DNA of 64,000 nucleotides, taken from Fennellomyces sp. T-0311. Taxonomy: Eukaryota > Mucoromycota > Mucoromycetes > Mucorales > Lichtheimiaceae. The position numbers were made by a program, and so were the translations under genes. The stretch spans positions 1 to 64,000 of the forward strand of contig JALLLT010000049.1 of assembly GCA_025266875.1 (NCBI GenBank), written 5' to 3'. Below are positions 23,147 to 34,966 of the stretch, in pieces (the first letter of the stretch is position 1; every line of letters starts with the position of its first letter). The notes under the pieces are model-generated. The model worked only from the letters and a program-made list of their open reading frames with translations, ran no database searches and was not told the origin of the DNA.

Positions 23147-23728
23147 TTACTCGGGGGCGAAGCTAATGTTGAAGCGAACTTCACCGTGGTCAGAGAGACC
23201 GAGGTGGGCGGGAAGCTTGACCCATTCATCAATCTGCTCGCCGTTGAGCGCAGCGTCAAAGTCAAAGCTGGCATCGCCAATCTTCTCAGTATCCAACTTG
23301 TCCTTGTCAAGAACCTTGAAGTGGAGCTTGTGGACCTTGGAGCCCTCCTCAATGTTGAAGGTGAAGGTCTCGTTCCATTGAGGCTCATCAGCGTTCTTCA
23401 AGACGGCAGTCTTCTGCTTGTAGTCCTCATCGAGCCAGAGCTCACTAGACACACCCTTGCTTATCAGCTACCTTTTCTTCTACCCAGAGCAGTATGACTT
23501 ACACGAAGGGGTCATTCTAAGATAGAAGAACCGAGTCAGCAATGAGAAACACTGCGAGTAATAAGAGTAAAACTTACGTGACCAATAGTATCTTCGTTCT
23601 TGAGGTTCTTGGCCTCGACTGTCAAAGCAGCAGTGTCAGACAAAAATGTTTCATGCAACCGTGCATGCGAAAACCTTACCAACAGTGACAGAGAGGACGC
23701 CTTTGGGGTTGGAGCGGGAAGAGAGCAT
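23147..23728 (-). CDS. Small single C2-domain protein
   Basis: Four exons, 23680-23728, 23578-23618, 23503-23516 and 23147-23444, give 133 residues that form almost nothing but one C2 domain: GVLSVTV-VEAKNLKNEDTIG, then NDPFVELWLDED, then NETFTFNI, then LDKDKLDTEKIGDASF, then WVKL. C2 domains bind phospholipid, often with Ca2+ through Asp clusters; Asp residues in NDPF and DKDKLD fit that. The third exon is only 14 bases. It is convergent with the glucosyltransferase gene, about 110 bases apart, and has a TATA box about 50 bases upstream. The specific function is unknown; such proteins are often annotated as C2-domain membrane-binding adaptors. Confidence 0.88.
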
Positions 23729-23778
23729 GGTAATAGTATGAAAGAAAAGAAGAAGAGAGATTGCGCGAATAGAGTGGT

Positions 23779-23786
23779 CTTTTATA
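23779..23786 (-). promoter_or_regulatory. TATA box of the C2-domain gene
   Basis: TATAAAAG on the minus strand, about 50 bases upstream of the ATG at 23728. Confidence 0.6.
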
Positions 23787-23997
23787 GACGAACTCGACGC
23801 GTCTTTTTTGCTTATGATATTCTTCCCACAGCAGTTATTGGCTAGTTCCATTTTACTGCATTGAGCCGAGCCCCCGAGTGGAGGAAAAATCTCGAGTTCT
23901 GTTACATGCATCGGGGGCTGTATTCATGCGTCGTGAAACACTTTTGACAGATTCGGGGGTCCATTCGCGCCACGATCGACCGTGGTGCTTTCGCCCC

Positions 23998-24004
23998 TAT
24001 AAAA
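23998..24004 (+). promoter_or_regulatory. TATA box upstream of a candidate very small gene
   Basis: TATAAAA lies 47 bases before an ATG (24051) in good context (tcaaaATG). It points away from the C2 gene, so it may form the other half of a divergent promoter. Confidence 0.45.
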
Positions 24005-24050
24005 TCCCCGCTTACGCCCTGTTGATGTCATGATTTGTCAAGCAGTCAAA

Positions 24051-24187
24051 ATGAAAAAATCGGACTATGCCTTTTGCGTCATACTTACTGGTATATCCGT
24101 AATGATCAAATTTTATTCTTTTTAGATCTTTTGTGTGTAATTGTATATATGAGCGGGTATGAAGGAGCGGTTTCTATGTACATTTAA
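24051..24187 (+). CDS. Candidate 33-residue hydrophobic protein, unrecognised
   Basis: Exon 24051-24090, intron 24091-24125 (GTATATCC...TTTTTAG) and exon 24126-24187 give a 33-residue peptide with a hydrophobic core (FCVILTDLLCVIVYM). It is supported by a well-placed TATA box and start context. The 35-base intron would be unusually short, so the second exon is doubtful. No family recognised. Confidence 0.25.
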
Positions 24188-24242
24188 AGGAGCGGGGAGG
24201 TTGCTTTTTGGAAGGGATGGAGTTGCTTTTTCTATTTTTTTT

Positions 24243-24680
24243 TTACAGAGAAAAATCAAGGAGGTTTATGCGTGGCATCGTGTTTGTGGTTTTTTTCGAA
24301 GGCGATGAGGGTCGTTCGTCATGGTGATGAGATTTGTATGTACTTGATGCGTTACTTGAAACGGATGATGAGAGAGAAGGGGCGATATGATGATGGTGCT
24401 GTTGTGAATACTGACTGCTACTGTTACTGGAGTCGTCGTCCCAAGATGTCCGTCGCTCGACCGCGTTTGTAGTCAAGAATCCTCGATACTCGCTAAAGTT
24501 GTAACCAAGCATCGGGTGGTGCTGCAATGCGTCTTGACGTAGACATTCGTCAGAGCAGTATAGGGAATCCTAACGAAGCTAGCGTTTAATAAAAGCACGT
24601 AACATTTGCAGTGTCTGACTTATGCCTACCGAGTACGGGCTAACAGCGTTATCGCAGTAAGAGCACCAGTGTGTGTCCAT
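24243..24680 (-). CDS. Ecl1-type small zinc-finger-like protein
   Basis: Exons 24630-24680 and 24243-24569 give 125 residues. The N terminus reads HWCSYCDNAV, then LYCSDECL, the two CxxC-like pairs (C-x2-C...C-x3-C) that define Ecl1-family proteins, fungal factors linked to zinc and sulfur starvation and lifespan. The intron falls between the two Cys pairs. The rest is low-complexity Ser/His-rich, with QHHHH and YKSHHHDERPSS, and ends in RINLLDFSL. A TATA box is about 55 bases upstream. Family assignment rests on the Cys pattern and fungal context. Confidence 0.75.
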
Positions 24681-24734
24681 AGTTCTTGAGAATCAAAAAG
24701 AAGTCGGTGCGGAAAGGAAGTACGGAAGACCTCT

Positions 24735-24744
24735 CTTTTTATAC
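24735..24744 (-). promoter_or_regulatory. TATA box of the Ecl1-like gene
   Basis: GTATAAAAAG on the minus strand, about 55 bases upstream of the ATG at 24680. Confidence 0.6.
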
Positions 24745-25464
24745 TGTTTCTAGGGGGGAACCCGACGTTGTTCGAGACATGACGATGGAAAGATCGCCCA
24801 CCAAATTTTCAAAGATGATTGGCCGGCGTCCCTAAAATTCATGGCGTGCTTTGCCATATGCAGCAAGAGCAAATTTTCTCTGACGTTCGAAAGCTCTACG
24901 CATTGACGAAAGAAATTTTCTCCCTGTGGGATTATTCAGCTTGCTCCTGCCACGCACTGGCTTCCCCAGACTCAATTCTGTTACTGTGATTATTAATCAA
25001 GCCAAGAAGGGGGGAAGCAAGGCAGATATGCGATGAAATTAATTTATATCTTATATCACTCGGCGAAAACGTACGATCCATTTGACAGGATCTCATGATT
25101 TTCTTTCCCTATTTACGAGTCACCCTGGCCAGCCGCACGCACATGCATTTGCGCGTATCCCTTTAGGGCGTGGAAAACAAACAACGACCGTGTCGGTCCG
25201 ATCGGTTTCCGAAGTAACCGACGCACACCAATATTCGGTTTCATGGAAACATGTTCCTGACGTACCAGGTAAGGTTTCTGCTCTGATTACTTATCGTTGG
25301 ACCAGTAATACTCCCCTGACGCCGTGTGCGAGCTGAAACCAAACCACAGACCTCTCTCATGACGTGCACGGAGTTTCGTAGCCCAGGTGCTGGGTTACGT
25401 TGGGAGAATACAATAAAAAGCTGGCGTCTTGTCTGGGAAAATCCCACAGCAAGGGTTGTGCATC
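24745..25464. other. Intergenic region between divergent genes
   Basis: Separates the Ecl1-like gene (minus) from the F-box/LRR-like gene (plus). The open frame at 25082-25336 has no recognisable features. Nothing else supported. Confidence 0.4.
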
Positions 25465-26443
25465 ATGTTACCTCCCATCCCCTACGATCTCCAGCAAGTC
25501 ATTTGTGAAATTGCCATTGGCCCGCGTGGCAATGACCCTTTTGCTTTCAAGGCGATGCGTGTGAGCAAACTCTGGGCTCATTTCGTTTGCAGTGTGCTGT
25601 ACAGGTAACAATAGCAATCGCTAAAAAAGTGTGGGTGAAACCCTAATACATAATGCCCCACACCATAGGAATTATAGGATCAACGACTATCTGCAGTTCG
25701 TCGGCTTCGTTAAAACTATCACATCCGATGGCCCGACGCTTCCCTACGGGTCGTACATCCACTCCGTCGACCTCACCAGCGTTAACCGCTATGGCATCGA
25801 TATGCGCGCTCACAAGCTAATCCGCCATTGCCCAAACCTTTTATCGGTCACCCTGGGTCACCCTACTTCTGTGAAGCCCAATACAGTAAAGATGATGGCC
25901 AAGTACTGTAAGAAGCTCCATACCCTGCAAATCGGTGGCATGGAAAGCTTCCCCTTTATGCTGGAGTGCGACTTCTCCAAGCTAGTCAGTCTCAGGAGCG
26001 TAGACATATTTACCACACCACTGACGGGGGCTTCGCTCAATTCGTTGCCACCCAACTTGGAACAAGTGCGCTTGGCACGCTTGGACGGTTTGGAAGACGC
26101 TGATTTGGCTACTTTTATCGAGAGCCGAAAGGACACCATCAAAGCGCTGCGCATCGATGGTTGCACACGATTTAAAGGTCGAATCGCTGATGTATTGCGC
26201 CCTTTGGCACGTCTCGAGCGTTTGGAGCTCGCGGGATCCAATATGGATGACAAACGCATGGAAGGGTTATGTGATTTACCTTTCACGCTCGAGTGCTTGC
26301 ACCTCTGTAATACCCTAATCACTGATCAGACTATATTAGCCTTAGCTGCGGGGCGGCTGAAGGTCCACCATCTCGATATCTCCAACAACCCACTTCTCAC
26401 AGATGACTGTGTCAAATCCCTGTTAATGCAGCGCCATCTTTAG
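25465..26443 (+). CDS. F-box/LRR-like protein
   Basis: Exons 25465-25604 and 25669-26443 give 304 residues. The N terminus (LPPIPYDLQQVICEIA ... MRVSKLWAHFV) has the spacing of an F-box, the helix pair that binds Skp1 in SCF ubiquitin ligases. The remainder is a series of leucine-rich repeats of the Cys/amphipathic kind (LIRHCPNLLSVTLG, YCKKLHTLQIGG, FTLECLHLCNTLITD, VHHLDISNNPLLTDDC), which would recruit a substrate. The protein is shorter than many F-box/LRR proteins and ends shortly after the last repeat. The substrate is unknown. Confidence 0.8.
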
Positions 26444-26866
26444 TCACCCATTTCCTCTTGTTTCTCGCTATATATATCTCCCCTCTTTTGCCCCGACATC
26501 ATTGTTGTTGCTGTAAATAACTTTTTCCGCTGTTTCTCATTACACCTTGCAATATGCAATGGCCATAATTGTATTGTTTGTGTATCCGTGAGGCAAAATA
26601 GCGCCCTATTTTACCTGGTTTGGACACGAGTGTAATGCCTTTTTCAGGGCCTCATTCGAACGGCGCTTGATAAAAACTTTGTGTGCTTATTGCCCTGAGC
26701 CGCGAAAGCTTATTTATAAATTATAAAGTTACAACGGGCACGACGACTTCTTCCCCTTCCCCTTATTTCCTCCAACTCTTCGCCTCCTGGCTGTCTGTTC
26801 CTTTTTAACTTTTACCGCCCCTCCTAATTTTTTTCTGTCCTTTCTCTTTCAACTGTAATACTTACA
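26444..26866. other. Intergenic region, promoter of the KNH-like gene
   Basis: Contains an AT-rich TATTTATAAATTATAAAG at about 26710-26727, a possible TATA region for the gene at 26867, and a pyrimidine-rich stretch before its ATG. No gene. Confidence 0.45.
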
Positions 26867-27921
26867 ATGATCTTCAAGACTCTCATTTCTACTTCCGCTG
26901 CCATCATGGCCTTTGCCTCAGGCATTGCCGCCACTATGGCGCCTAATTACCCTCAGCCTGGCACCGTCTGGACCGCTGGCAAGCAATACACCATCACCTG
27001 GGGTAAATAAGCCAAATATCTCCTCCAATAGCTGCTTGCAATTAACGGCAATTCCATCTTATTATAGCGGATGATGGCAACTCGCCCAGCGCGAACGAAT
27101 CCTGGACCAATTTCAAAATCGGTAGCGTTTGACTCACCCTTAGTTCCTCCTGTGGTGGGTAGTTTGACTGATCTATGTGGTGTAGACTTCATGACCGGTG
27201 ATAACATCAACATGGTTCACTTGACGAACGTTGCCAGCGTATGTATATCATCCTTCCCAAAAATCCTCCTTTTATATTATATTTTGTACAAATGGAGCAC
27301 CATTACTTTATTAGGGATTGGACGCTAGCGCTATATCGTCTTACACGTGGACTGCTCCACAAGTCGACCCCTACTCCGCCATTTACTTCTTGCAATTCAC
27401 GAACGGTACGTTACTTATTTATTTATTAAAAGAAGATCAGGAACGCGTATATTGAGAACGATAAATATAGACAAAGGCGAAGCTGCATGGACCACCCGTT
27501 TCGCGATTGTTGCTCAAGACGGTGATACCCCAGCCAAAGAGCCCGAATCTACGCAGCCAAGTACATGCAACTCCAAGAATAGTTTTGTGCATTGTTTACT
27601 AACAAAAAGCTTCATATAGGTGGCGACGCAATCCCATGGGGTGTTGGTAAGCTTGCAAGTGGCGCTGCTGCGCCCGCAGCCTCTTCGCCCGCAGCATCAT
27701 CTCCTGCAGCCTCCTCGCCTGCACCCGCCGAAACAAACTCTGCTCCAGCTGACTCGAATACTCCAGCTGCTGACGCCAACGCACCCGCTGCCGAGACGCC
27801 CAAATCGACTGTACCTGCTGCAAAGGACAAGGACACCGAGGATTCCGGTGTGTCGGCTATTCGCGCCTCCTTGGGTACCCTGGCCGTCGCCATGGTAGCT
27901 GCTGGCTATTCTCTTGCTTAA
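26867..27921 (+). CDS. KNH/Kre9-like GPI-anchored cell-wall protein
   Basis: Six exons, 26867-27002, 27068-27121, 27186-27238, 27315-27405, 27471-27560 and 27620-27921, give 241 residues. A signal peptide (residues 1 to about 21) is followed by a domain of the Ser-Thr-rich GPI-anchored type: PNYPQPGTVWTAGKQYTITW, then WTNFKIDFMTGD, INMVHLTNV, YSAIYFLQFTN. An Ala/Ser/Pro-rich stalk with PAASSPAASS repeats follows, and a C-terminal hydrophobic tail (SLGTLAVAMVAAGYSLA) fits GPI attachment. The related yeast proteins act in beta-1,6-glucan assembly. The protein is therefore expected in the cell wall or plasma membrane. Exon 4 uses the acceptor at 27314; the later AG at 27328 would break the frame. 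Confidence 0.82.
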
Positions 27922-28028
27922 AAAGAACCTCTCAATTTAATTTGTGTACTACTTTTTAAACTTGTGTGCGTGTACTCTTCCAAACAAGCAATATTATAAA
28001 TAGCAAAGAAAACAAATGATAGTAATTT

Positions 28029-28739
28029 TTATGCAACAAAGATAGCGTCCTTGAGCTGCGCGTACGCCGACTCCAAATCATCATTGACGATGGTGCGGTC
28101 AGAGTTTCCGGGGGTTTCACCGTATTCAATTTCACCCTTTGCAATTGCGAGACGGCCCTGAACTGCTTCTTCAGTTTCCGTACCACGTCCGCGCAAACGT
28201 TGTTCTAGGATTTCGAGGCTTGGGGGTTTCACAAAAATGTAGCGAGGCTTCAGCTGCGACTTCTTGACAGCCTGAACACCTTGAATCTCAATATCCAGGA
28301 TGCAAGTCTTGCCTTGATCCACCACATCTTCTACTGCCTTAATGGAAGTACCTAATATTCCTTGTACGTCAGTTTCTTCTTTGATTTTTTCTAAAACAAG
28401 TATAAACCGCTTGCTCAGATATCCTTACCATACATGTTTCCGTTAAACGTGGCGCTTTCAATAAACTTGCCAGCCGCCACGTCAGTCTGCATGACTTCTT
28501 TCTCAACAAAGTGGTAATCTTTGCCATCGACTTCTCCAGCGCGCGGCTTACGCGTGGTATCTAGCAGATTCTTTTCATTGAGTTCTCCTGAATCTGAAAA
28601 AAAAAAGAAAACGCTAAACATTACGTGAGACACTGAATCCAAAGGTGTCGGGGTATTCAGCGAACAATCGCTTCAATAAAGTCGATTTGCCAGATCCGGA
28701 TGGACCAAAGAGAACAAAGATTTTGGCGGCCGTTTGCAT
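28029..28739 (-). CDS. Guanylate kinase
   Basis: Phosphorylates GMP to GDP with ATP. Exons 28625-28739, 28429-28560 and 28029-28351 give 189 residues, the normal size. The P-loop GPSGSGKS is at residues 12-19, SVSHTTRKPR (GMP binding) is rebuilt by the first intron, and [23 protein letters not shown] and the lid-region LRGRGTE are all present. The gene is convergent with the KNH-like gene, about 107 bases apart. Likely cytosolic and essential. Confidence 0.95.
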
Positions 28740-29625
28740 GTCAGGAGCAAGGGAAGGAGTGAGAAGGCTAAGCCAGAAAAAATGATCGACAGACGCAAAT
28801 TTTACCCAGCCATTTTCGCTATTCCTTTTCTTTTCGCGCCTAACTTAACCTTAGATTTGGTCCTGACAAATGAACGTGCGGCATTGGCAATGTTATCGCC
28901 CCTTGGTGGAACCTGATCACCATAGAGACAGAACCTTGTCCGTTGCTATATAACAGGTTGTCAAACTTTACTCCAAATGTTGTTTGTAAATTTCGTGCAT
29001 ATAGGGGATTAATTAGCAGCGATGCGTTATATGTAGTTCCGTGGGAACTCAGACGCGTCGTGAGCATATAACAGCTCGATTGGGGGTAGACGGCTTTTGA
29101 TGAAATAGGTATGTCATTCAAGTGATAATTACCTACGAAAGCATTATGGCTACGTGCTAGATCATTTGTTTCACTTGTGGAAAGGCTTCCATGATCAAGG
29201 CTGTAGTTCGTTATGCCGTAGATTGCTAATACGTACTGTTACCGCTAATACAATATACGTCCTAAAATAATAAAGACTAGCGTATTGTTTGTCCATTAAT
29301 GGGATAATTAAACAGAGAATTGAGCTTTCAGATCACAATTACCTTGGCTTTATAAGTGGATTTATCTATTTATGTCAAGAGTTAAATTCCATATATATTA
29401 CGCTTAATGAGGTAATACCATTAACTTCAATTTGCCAGCCGATCATGCACTGCAGAGATACAGCATGAACTGAAGGACAATGTGACAGGTCATTGCTTAC
29501 ACAATTTTTTGACAAGACTTGTCAAACCTCCTGGGTGGCGCAATGACATCAAAAGCCGGGGAAACCCCATTGCCGAAAACAGTTACACCGCCCTGGCAAC
29601 GTTGTCTGCACTTTTTCGTCAAAAT
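28740..29625. other. Intergenic region between divergent genes
   Basis: Lies between guanylate kinase (minus) and BolA (plus). A minus-strand open frame at 28840-29121 has somewhat protein-like composition but no recognisable domain or support. Otherwise AT-rich. Confidence 0.4.
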
Positions 29626-30181
29626 ATGCTTCGCAACATTGTCACCAAAGCCTTGCCCATTCAAACTACGGCACGTCGATCCTATGCCTCCACACCATTT
29701 CTGAAAGATTTTATCACCTCCGAGGAAAAAGGTCCCGTCGAAAGCTCGATCGAATCCAAGGTGAGAAATAAATGGTGTGATCTAATACCTTGGCAGCTCA
29801 ATGGATTTCTAGTTGATGGAAGAGTTTGACCCTTCGACCCTTCATATTGTCAATGAATCGCACATGCACGCACACCATGCTGCCATGAAAGATAACACAA
29901 CCAACAAGGAAACCCATTTTCGGTAAACAATCGTCTTTTCGTCTGTCCTGGCAACGTTATTAAAAACCCTTTATCTCTAGGATAACGCTTATTTCCGAAA
30001 AGTTCAATGGCAAAGTGAGTACATGATGAGTGTACAAGGTTCAGGTAGTCTAACTATGAAGTAGTCCCTGATGCAGCGCCATCGTGCTGTCTACAAACTC
30101 CTTCAACAAGAGATCGATGAGGGCGTCCATGCTCTTACTTTGCGAACCAAGACACAGGCCGAAATCGAAAAAAAGTGCTAG
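29626..30181 (+). CDS. BolA-family protein, probably mitochondrial
   Basis: Exons 29626-29760, 29813-29922, 29981-30014 and 30065-30181 give 131 residues. The N terminus (MLRNIVTKALPIQTTARRSY) is basic and amphipathic like a mitochondrial presequence. The BolA domain follows: VESSIESKL, LHIVNESHMHAHH, HFRITLISEKFNGKSL, QRHRAVYKLLQQE, VHALTLRTKT. The RHR helix and the conserved His residues fit the class that acts with monothiol glutaredoxins in Fe-S cluster handling. Introns are 35-60 bases. Close to the usual size for mitochondrial BolA proteins. Confidence 0.93.
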
Positions 30182-30670
30182 CTGATCCATCAATAGACCG
30201 GCTGCACCCGCGAATAACTGGTACGGTAATAGAAACCCTGTTACGTACTAGCGTCGAACGAGAAAAAGTACATCGATAAAATTTTGCGATCATGCCATTG
30301 CGTGGTTGATCTATTTGTACGATATAACTATATATTTGTTCAGTTTCAAGGTTCCGAGAAATCGGGGGTTCTTCGAAGTCCCAGGAGAGGGTGATGTGTG
30401 TAGCTGCATGTTTAGGATTTCTGTGGTTTCGTATATGGACGAGAAGGTCGTGTTAATAGACTCAGATCGCCGAATTCGTCGGTGCGCAACCGAACCGTTG
30501 GATTGTCTCGAAAAGCTGTGGGCACTGGCCAATGGTACCAGTAGGCCCACATATGTTTGATTTTCCCGTATGCAAAATGGATGTATCCAACATGTAGTAT
30601 CGAACCTTCTATCCAGTCGGTCTCATTTAAAAAATCAAAAGCAAATATAGAGTGAAAACACATCTATTCA
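30182..30670. other. Intergenic region between convergent genes
   Basis: 3' regions of BolA (plus) and the DUF676 esterase (minus). The small open frames here lack support. Confidence 0.4.
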
Positions 30671-32260
30671 CTAATCTAATAATAGCGAATCTACGAAATG
30701 GCGTATGGTGGCTCGACCACCTTCATTTTCAAATCGTGATTGGCGACAAACAATCGAACCGTGCGCGTTGAATCCGCCGATATAAATTAGCACGCGCTCC
30801 CAATCCAGTTGACGCATATTCTTTTGAATTTCAAATTGGTCTTTGGAAAGGTGCATTGCCTTGTACTTTGAAGAGAGTGCTTTGGATGGCTCGACGTTGT
30901 ATAATGATGTTCTGTTTTTGGTATGATGCTGCTTCTTACGAGGAGAGTCGCTTTCGGGTATTGCGTTGACGGCATCAAGTGTATCCACCAGTACAGGATC
31001 TTCATGATGATCATGGTGAACAATGGTATCATCACTGCTATCGCTGTGGCCGCATTCCTCATCCTTTATCATGTCACTTTCTGTTTTGTCCATGGATAAC
31101 AGTTGTGACACGCGATATCGCGACACAAGTCCTTGTGTGCCGATATATGTGAGCGCCAAGAAGCCCAGTATAGGGACAACAATGGGGCTCAAAACGATAA
31201 GCAGGTATTTGAATATTACACTGGTGCGAATCCGTCGTCGTTTTGATCGCTCATATTTCTTATCCGGATGTCGAACATCGAATCCTGTGATGATACTCGA
31301 GTATTCTGTGTCCAGTGATCTAATACCCCCCTAACATGAGTCAACATGATCCACATCAGTCTCCTTTTTAGTCTTACAGTTCCACTTCCTTCAGCACATG
31401 AAAGTAGTCGCAGGTATCCATGGCCGCTGTCCAATAGGGTACTGTTCGATCATTAGCCACATTGGCATACACTCTTCGTGCCTTGAATTTGGACAAATAG
31501 CGGTAATATTCGCGATCCGGATCAGCAAGTACCCTTAATAGCGGTTGTCCTTTCTCATGGTCATCCAGAAGCTGCAATTGCTCCCCTGTCCGTGACAAGA
31601 TATGGCCAGTGACGTAATTGTACACATGAGCCCATGTGCCTGTAGGCTCTTTGCGCACACCTAGATGTGGAGTAGCGAACGTGACATATAGCTAAGGATG
31701 ATGTGCTTGTTTAACAACTGGAAATGATTGGAAAGATCCAAAGCTTACAAGAGGTTCAATGGTGTTGAAAAATCCACTACTACCAAGCAAGCCAACAGCA
31801 TATCTTGCCATCAAACCACCTAATGAATAGCCGATAATAATGAATCGTTTGACGATTTTACATTCTTCTTCTGCGAGGAATTTCACGTGATCTTGTATCT
31901 AAACAATATATTTTGTCAGTAACACCCCATTTTCTGCACTTATATGCACCTTTGTTGCAAGTCGTTTTCCACATATATCGATCTATATTTTTTTCTTGTT
32001 CAGTGACATTTGTCTCCTGTGGCTATTTGATGCTTACTCCGTCATAGGTGTATTTGTTTTCATTCACATCGACATTGAGCTTTTGAATGAAAGGATTAAT
32101 GAGTGGTATACGTTTCGGGTTGGTCGCCAATGAATGGACTTACAATAGAAATCGCTTTTGAATCCATGGCGTCTACAATGCGCTTCTCAAGAAAACTCAT
32201 ATGGCTTTTGGTTCCCCAGAGACCATGCTGCAAAACAATAAGTGTCGTCTCCTCCGGCAT
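30671..32260 (-). CDS. DUF676 serine esterase/lipase-like protein (ROG1 type)
   Basis: Six exons, 32144-32260, 32038-32079, 31950-31982, 31749-31898, 31378-31691 and 30671-31319, give 434 residues. An alpha/beta-hydrolase core begins LIVLQHGLWGTKSHM (oxyanion-region HG), the nucleophile elbow is GYSLGGLMARY (Ser in G-x-S-x-G), and YVTFATPHLGVR follows, all typical of DUF676 lipid hydrolases. The C-terminal part has one strong membrane segment (VVPILGFLALTYIG), then an acidic, His-rich linker and WERVLIYIGGFNAHGSIV. It is probably a membrane-bound lipid esterase. The ATG at 32260 is preceded by a possible splice acceptor, so a 5' noncoding or further coding exon cannot be excluded. Confidence 0.85.
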
Positions 32261-34966
32261 TACTGTGGAAACAAAAAGCGATGAACAAACGTTTTATCGC
32301 CCAGCAACCCTCTCAAGACAATGCAGCACATCGGCAAAACTTTATCCGATACCAAGTTTGGTATAAATTCGTAATGTGCTTCGTGGCTAATAGACTAACA
32401 TTAGCTGATCTCTCACAACTGATGAAAGTAATCTATTTGGTGGTATCGCCTCCTACGCAACAGTCTTGCTGTGTGTAGCACCGCATCGTATCTTTGACAT
32501 CGTGCGGCTTGTTGCGTTGCAGAGACCTTTCGCTTCCTTCGAATGAATAAAGTAGTTGCGCTCTTTTCTCGACAGATGCTCTAGAGATTTGTTATTCAAA
32601 TCGATTGCGATTTGGGCAATCAAGTTTTATCACCGGACATGGCAACAAGGTTCAACATTACCAGTACATCACTAGTTTGTCTGGGTTGCCTTCAATCTGC
32701 ACTTTCTTTTTCCCTCACTTAGTATTCACGCATATGGCCGAGAGCGATTACCAGCACCAGTAGCTCTGTAGATCTGACGCGAAGTTCAACTGGTAAGCAG
32801 CAAGTACAATTCGAAATATGCATCAGGATCTTTTTAGGATGACCTATCGATTGACACCAATCAAGGATTAATCTTTGAACCTAACGATTCTTCCAGCCGT
32901 TGTTCTCTCTGTTGGTCCCATATCAACAGTTAATTAATTTTGAATTCCTGGAAACTTTTCCGAACGTTATTTGGAGAGTAATAGTGTGAGACCCAATCAA
33001 ATATGCAGATTACAGTAAACAACTTGGCCCTGCATAAGATGGTTGCTGTTGAACTACTAATCGAATATATAATTCGTCATTTAATACCTTATAACAATAT
33101 ACCATTATCCAACAGCACAGGGTGAATTTATAGTGCGCAAAATATAACAGCCAATATCGAATGATCGAGCTCAGCAAATTCCATTTTGTACGCAATAATT
33201 GGGATCACACCTTAATTGTCCAACTATAATTGAAAATTAAAGCAACAACAGGATACCATCCTTGCCGGACAAAAAGGTAATTATATACTGATACTATTTT
33301 AAAAGCGATATTAATCGAAAAGATAACATAATGAGAACTGTCAAGCATTAGAAAACCTGGGTGGATAGGTGGATGTTTTGTCAAGTATATGTGTAGCGTG
33401 CGGTAGTCATACACCTACAAAATTCAACGAGAGAAAGCCAGGTAACACCGTATGAAAAGCTATTGGTTTCCTCTGAGTTATATGATATTATCCTAGTACG
33501 CATCAACTTAATCGGTCATTGCTTAATGATGGAAGTTAGAAACCGTCAACCCTTTATTGGGATGATTTCGCAGCAGAGAATCGCCAACAGCATTTCAACA
33601 CCACAAGCACCCTCTACCCGGTGTGCTAACTCAGTCCCCACCTCCCACGAGCATCAACACCACTGCAAGTGCTCCGAAAAAAGCTGAATGCCAAAGAGCG
33701 CAAGACGATTATTGATTTGTTCACCTCTTTGGATAACGGCAAAATGTGGGACTTGTCAATGGAAAGCGCGCGAAGACGTAGGTGACCAAGACATGTAGCA
33801 ACAGTGCCATTTCATAAAAGTAAGCTGTATTGATACTGTCAGTTAGAAACCCATTTAAACGAAGTCGCACGTAGCTCAGCGAAACTGAATATAGAGAGAT
33901 AATAACATGCTATAGATATGAAGTGTTTTGTTGTTCAATAGCGTGCCAAATGTGTCGAAACTGCTTGCCTTTTTGCTATTTAGGTTGCTTCCGAAGGTAG
34001 AGAGAAATAAGATAGTTGCATCGTACGTATGTTGTACAATATCGAAAGCATGTAATAATTCCCTTGCTTCAACAGCAGCTGCCACTTCTTGGCACTTGTT
34101 TACTATGTTACGCGTCAGCATTCAGTTTGCATGAAGCTTTATAGCGGGAAAAAACATAAAACTTTATACTATTCACTTACATTCTATCATAATAAACCGT
34201 TGTTTCGTTTGGTTCATATTTTTTTTTCAGGTACCATCCAACAGCCTCGCTCGCTTCAAGGTGACTGTCGGTCTTCCGTTCGTGGGTATGACCGATGGCC
34301 GGTGGTCCACGTCTGTCTCGAATCCTAAGCCCTAGATTAATGTTGCGGAAGAGCGATGCTTCAAATTGGCAAGAGTGCTTGAAAAGTTCTATATTTGGTT
34401 ATTGCAGTCATCCACTATCAAAAAGGGAATGTATCATATGCTTACGATGGTTGATTTCTAGGTATAATGGTAATTTATGGGAACCACATAGGCTACATGG
34501 TTCGCAACTCTCTTGTATGACTGTTTTTGTCGTCTCGAAAGGTACTTAAAATTCTTCTCGGATCAATATCCCGTGTGTAATTGGATCTATCCCAACTGAA
34601 AATTAATCGCGGGGCTTCAGGTGCTTTCTTTTTGTTTTCAAACACGGTCGGCGATGGTAGAAAAGTAGACATATCCAGTCAACCGAATGAAGGCTGGCAC
34701 AGGTCCCCGTATCATATCGGATTTAATGTGGAAAGATGTATAATGCATACAAACGTTACTCAAATGGCGAACAGCGTTGTTAAACTCGTTCCCATGATCC
34801 CAATCCGCACCGACGTTTTTATAATGTAACCCTTGATCCTTCAATTATATAATGTATGCGCGCTACAGAAAAATATGATATGTTTATTTGCATTTAAATC
34901 CTGGATATAAGCATGTTTTGGCGTTTAGCAAGTATGAGAGAAAGATCGCAGACAGTAATTATTGAC
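32261..34966. other. AT-rich gap with two isolated protein-like exonic remnants
   Basis: No complete gene. Protein-like plus-strand frames occur at about 33665-33775 (LNAKERKTIIDLFTSLD) and 34231-34329 (SLARFKVTVGLPFVGM), each closed by stops. They may be parts of one dead gene. The remainder is AT-rich and featureless. Confidence 0.35.
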
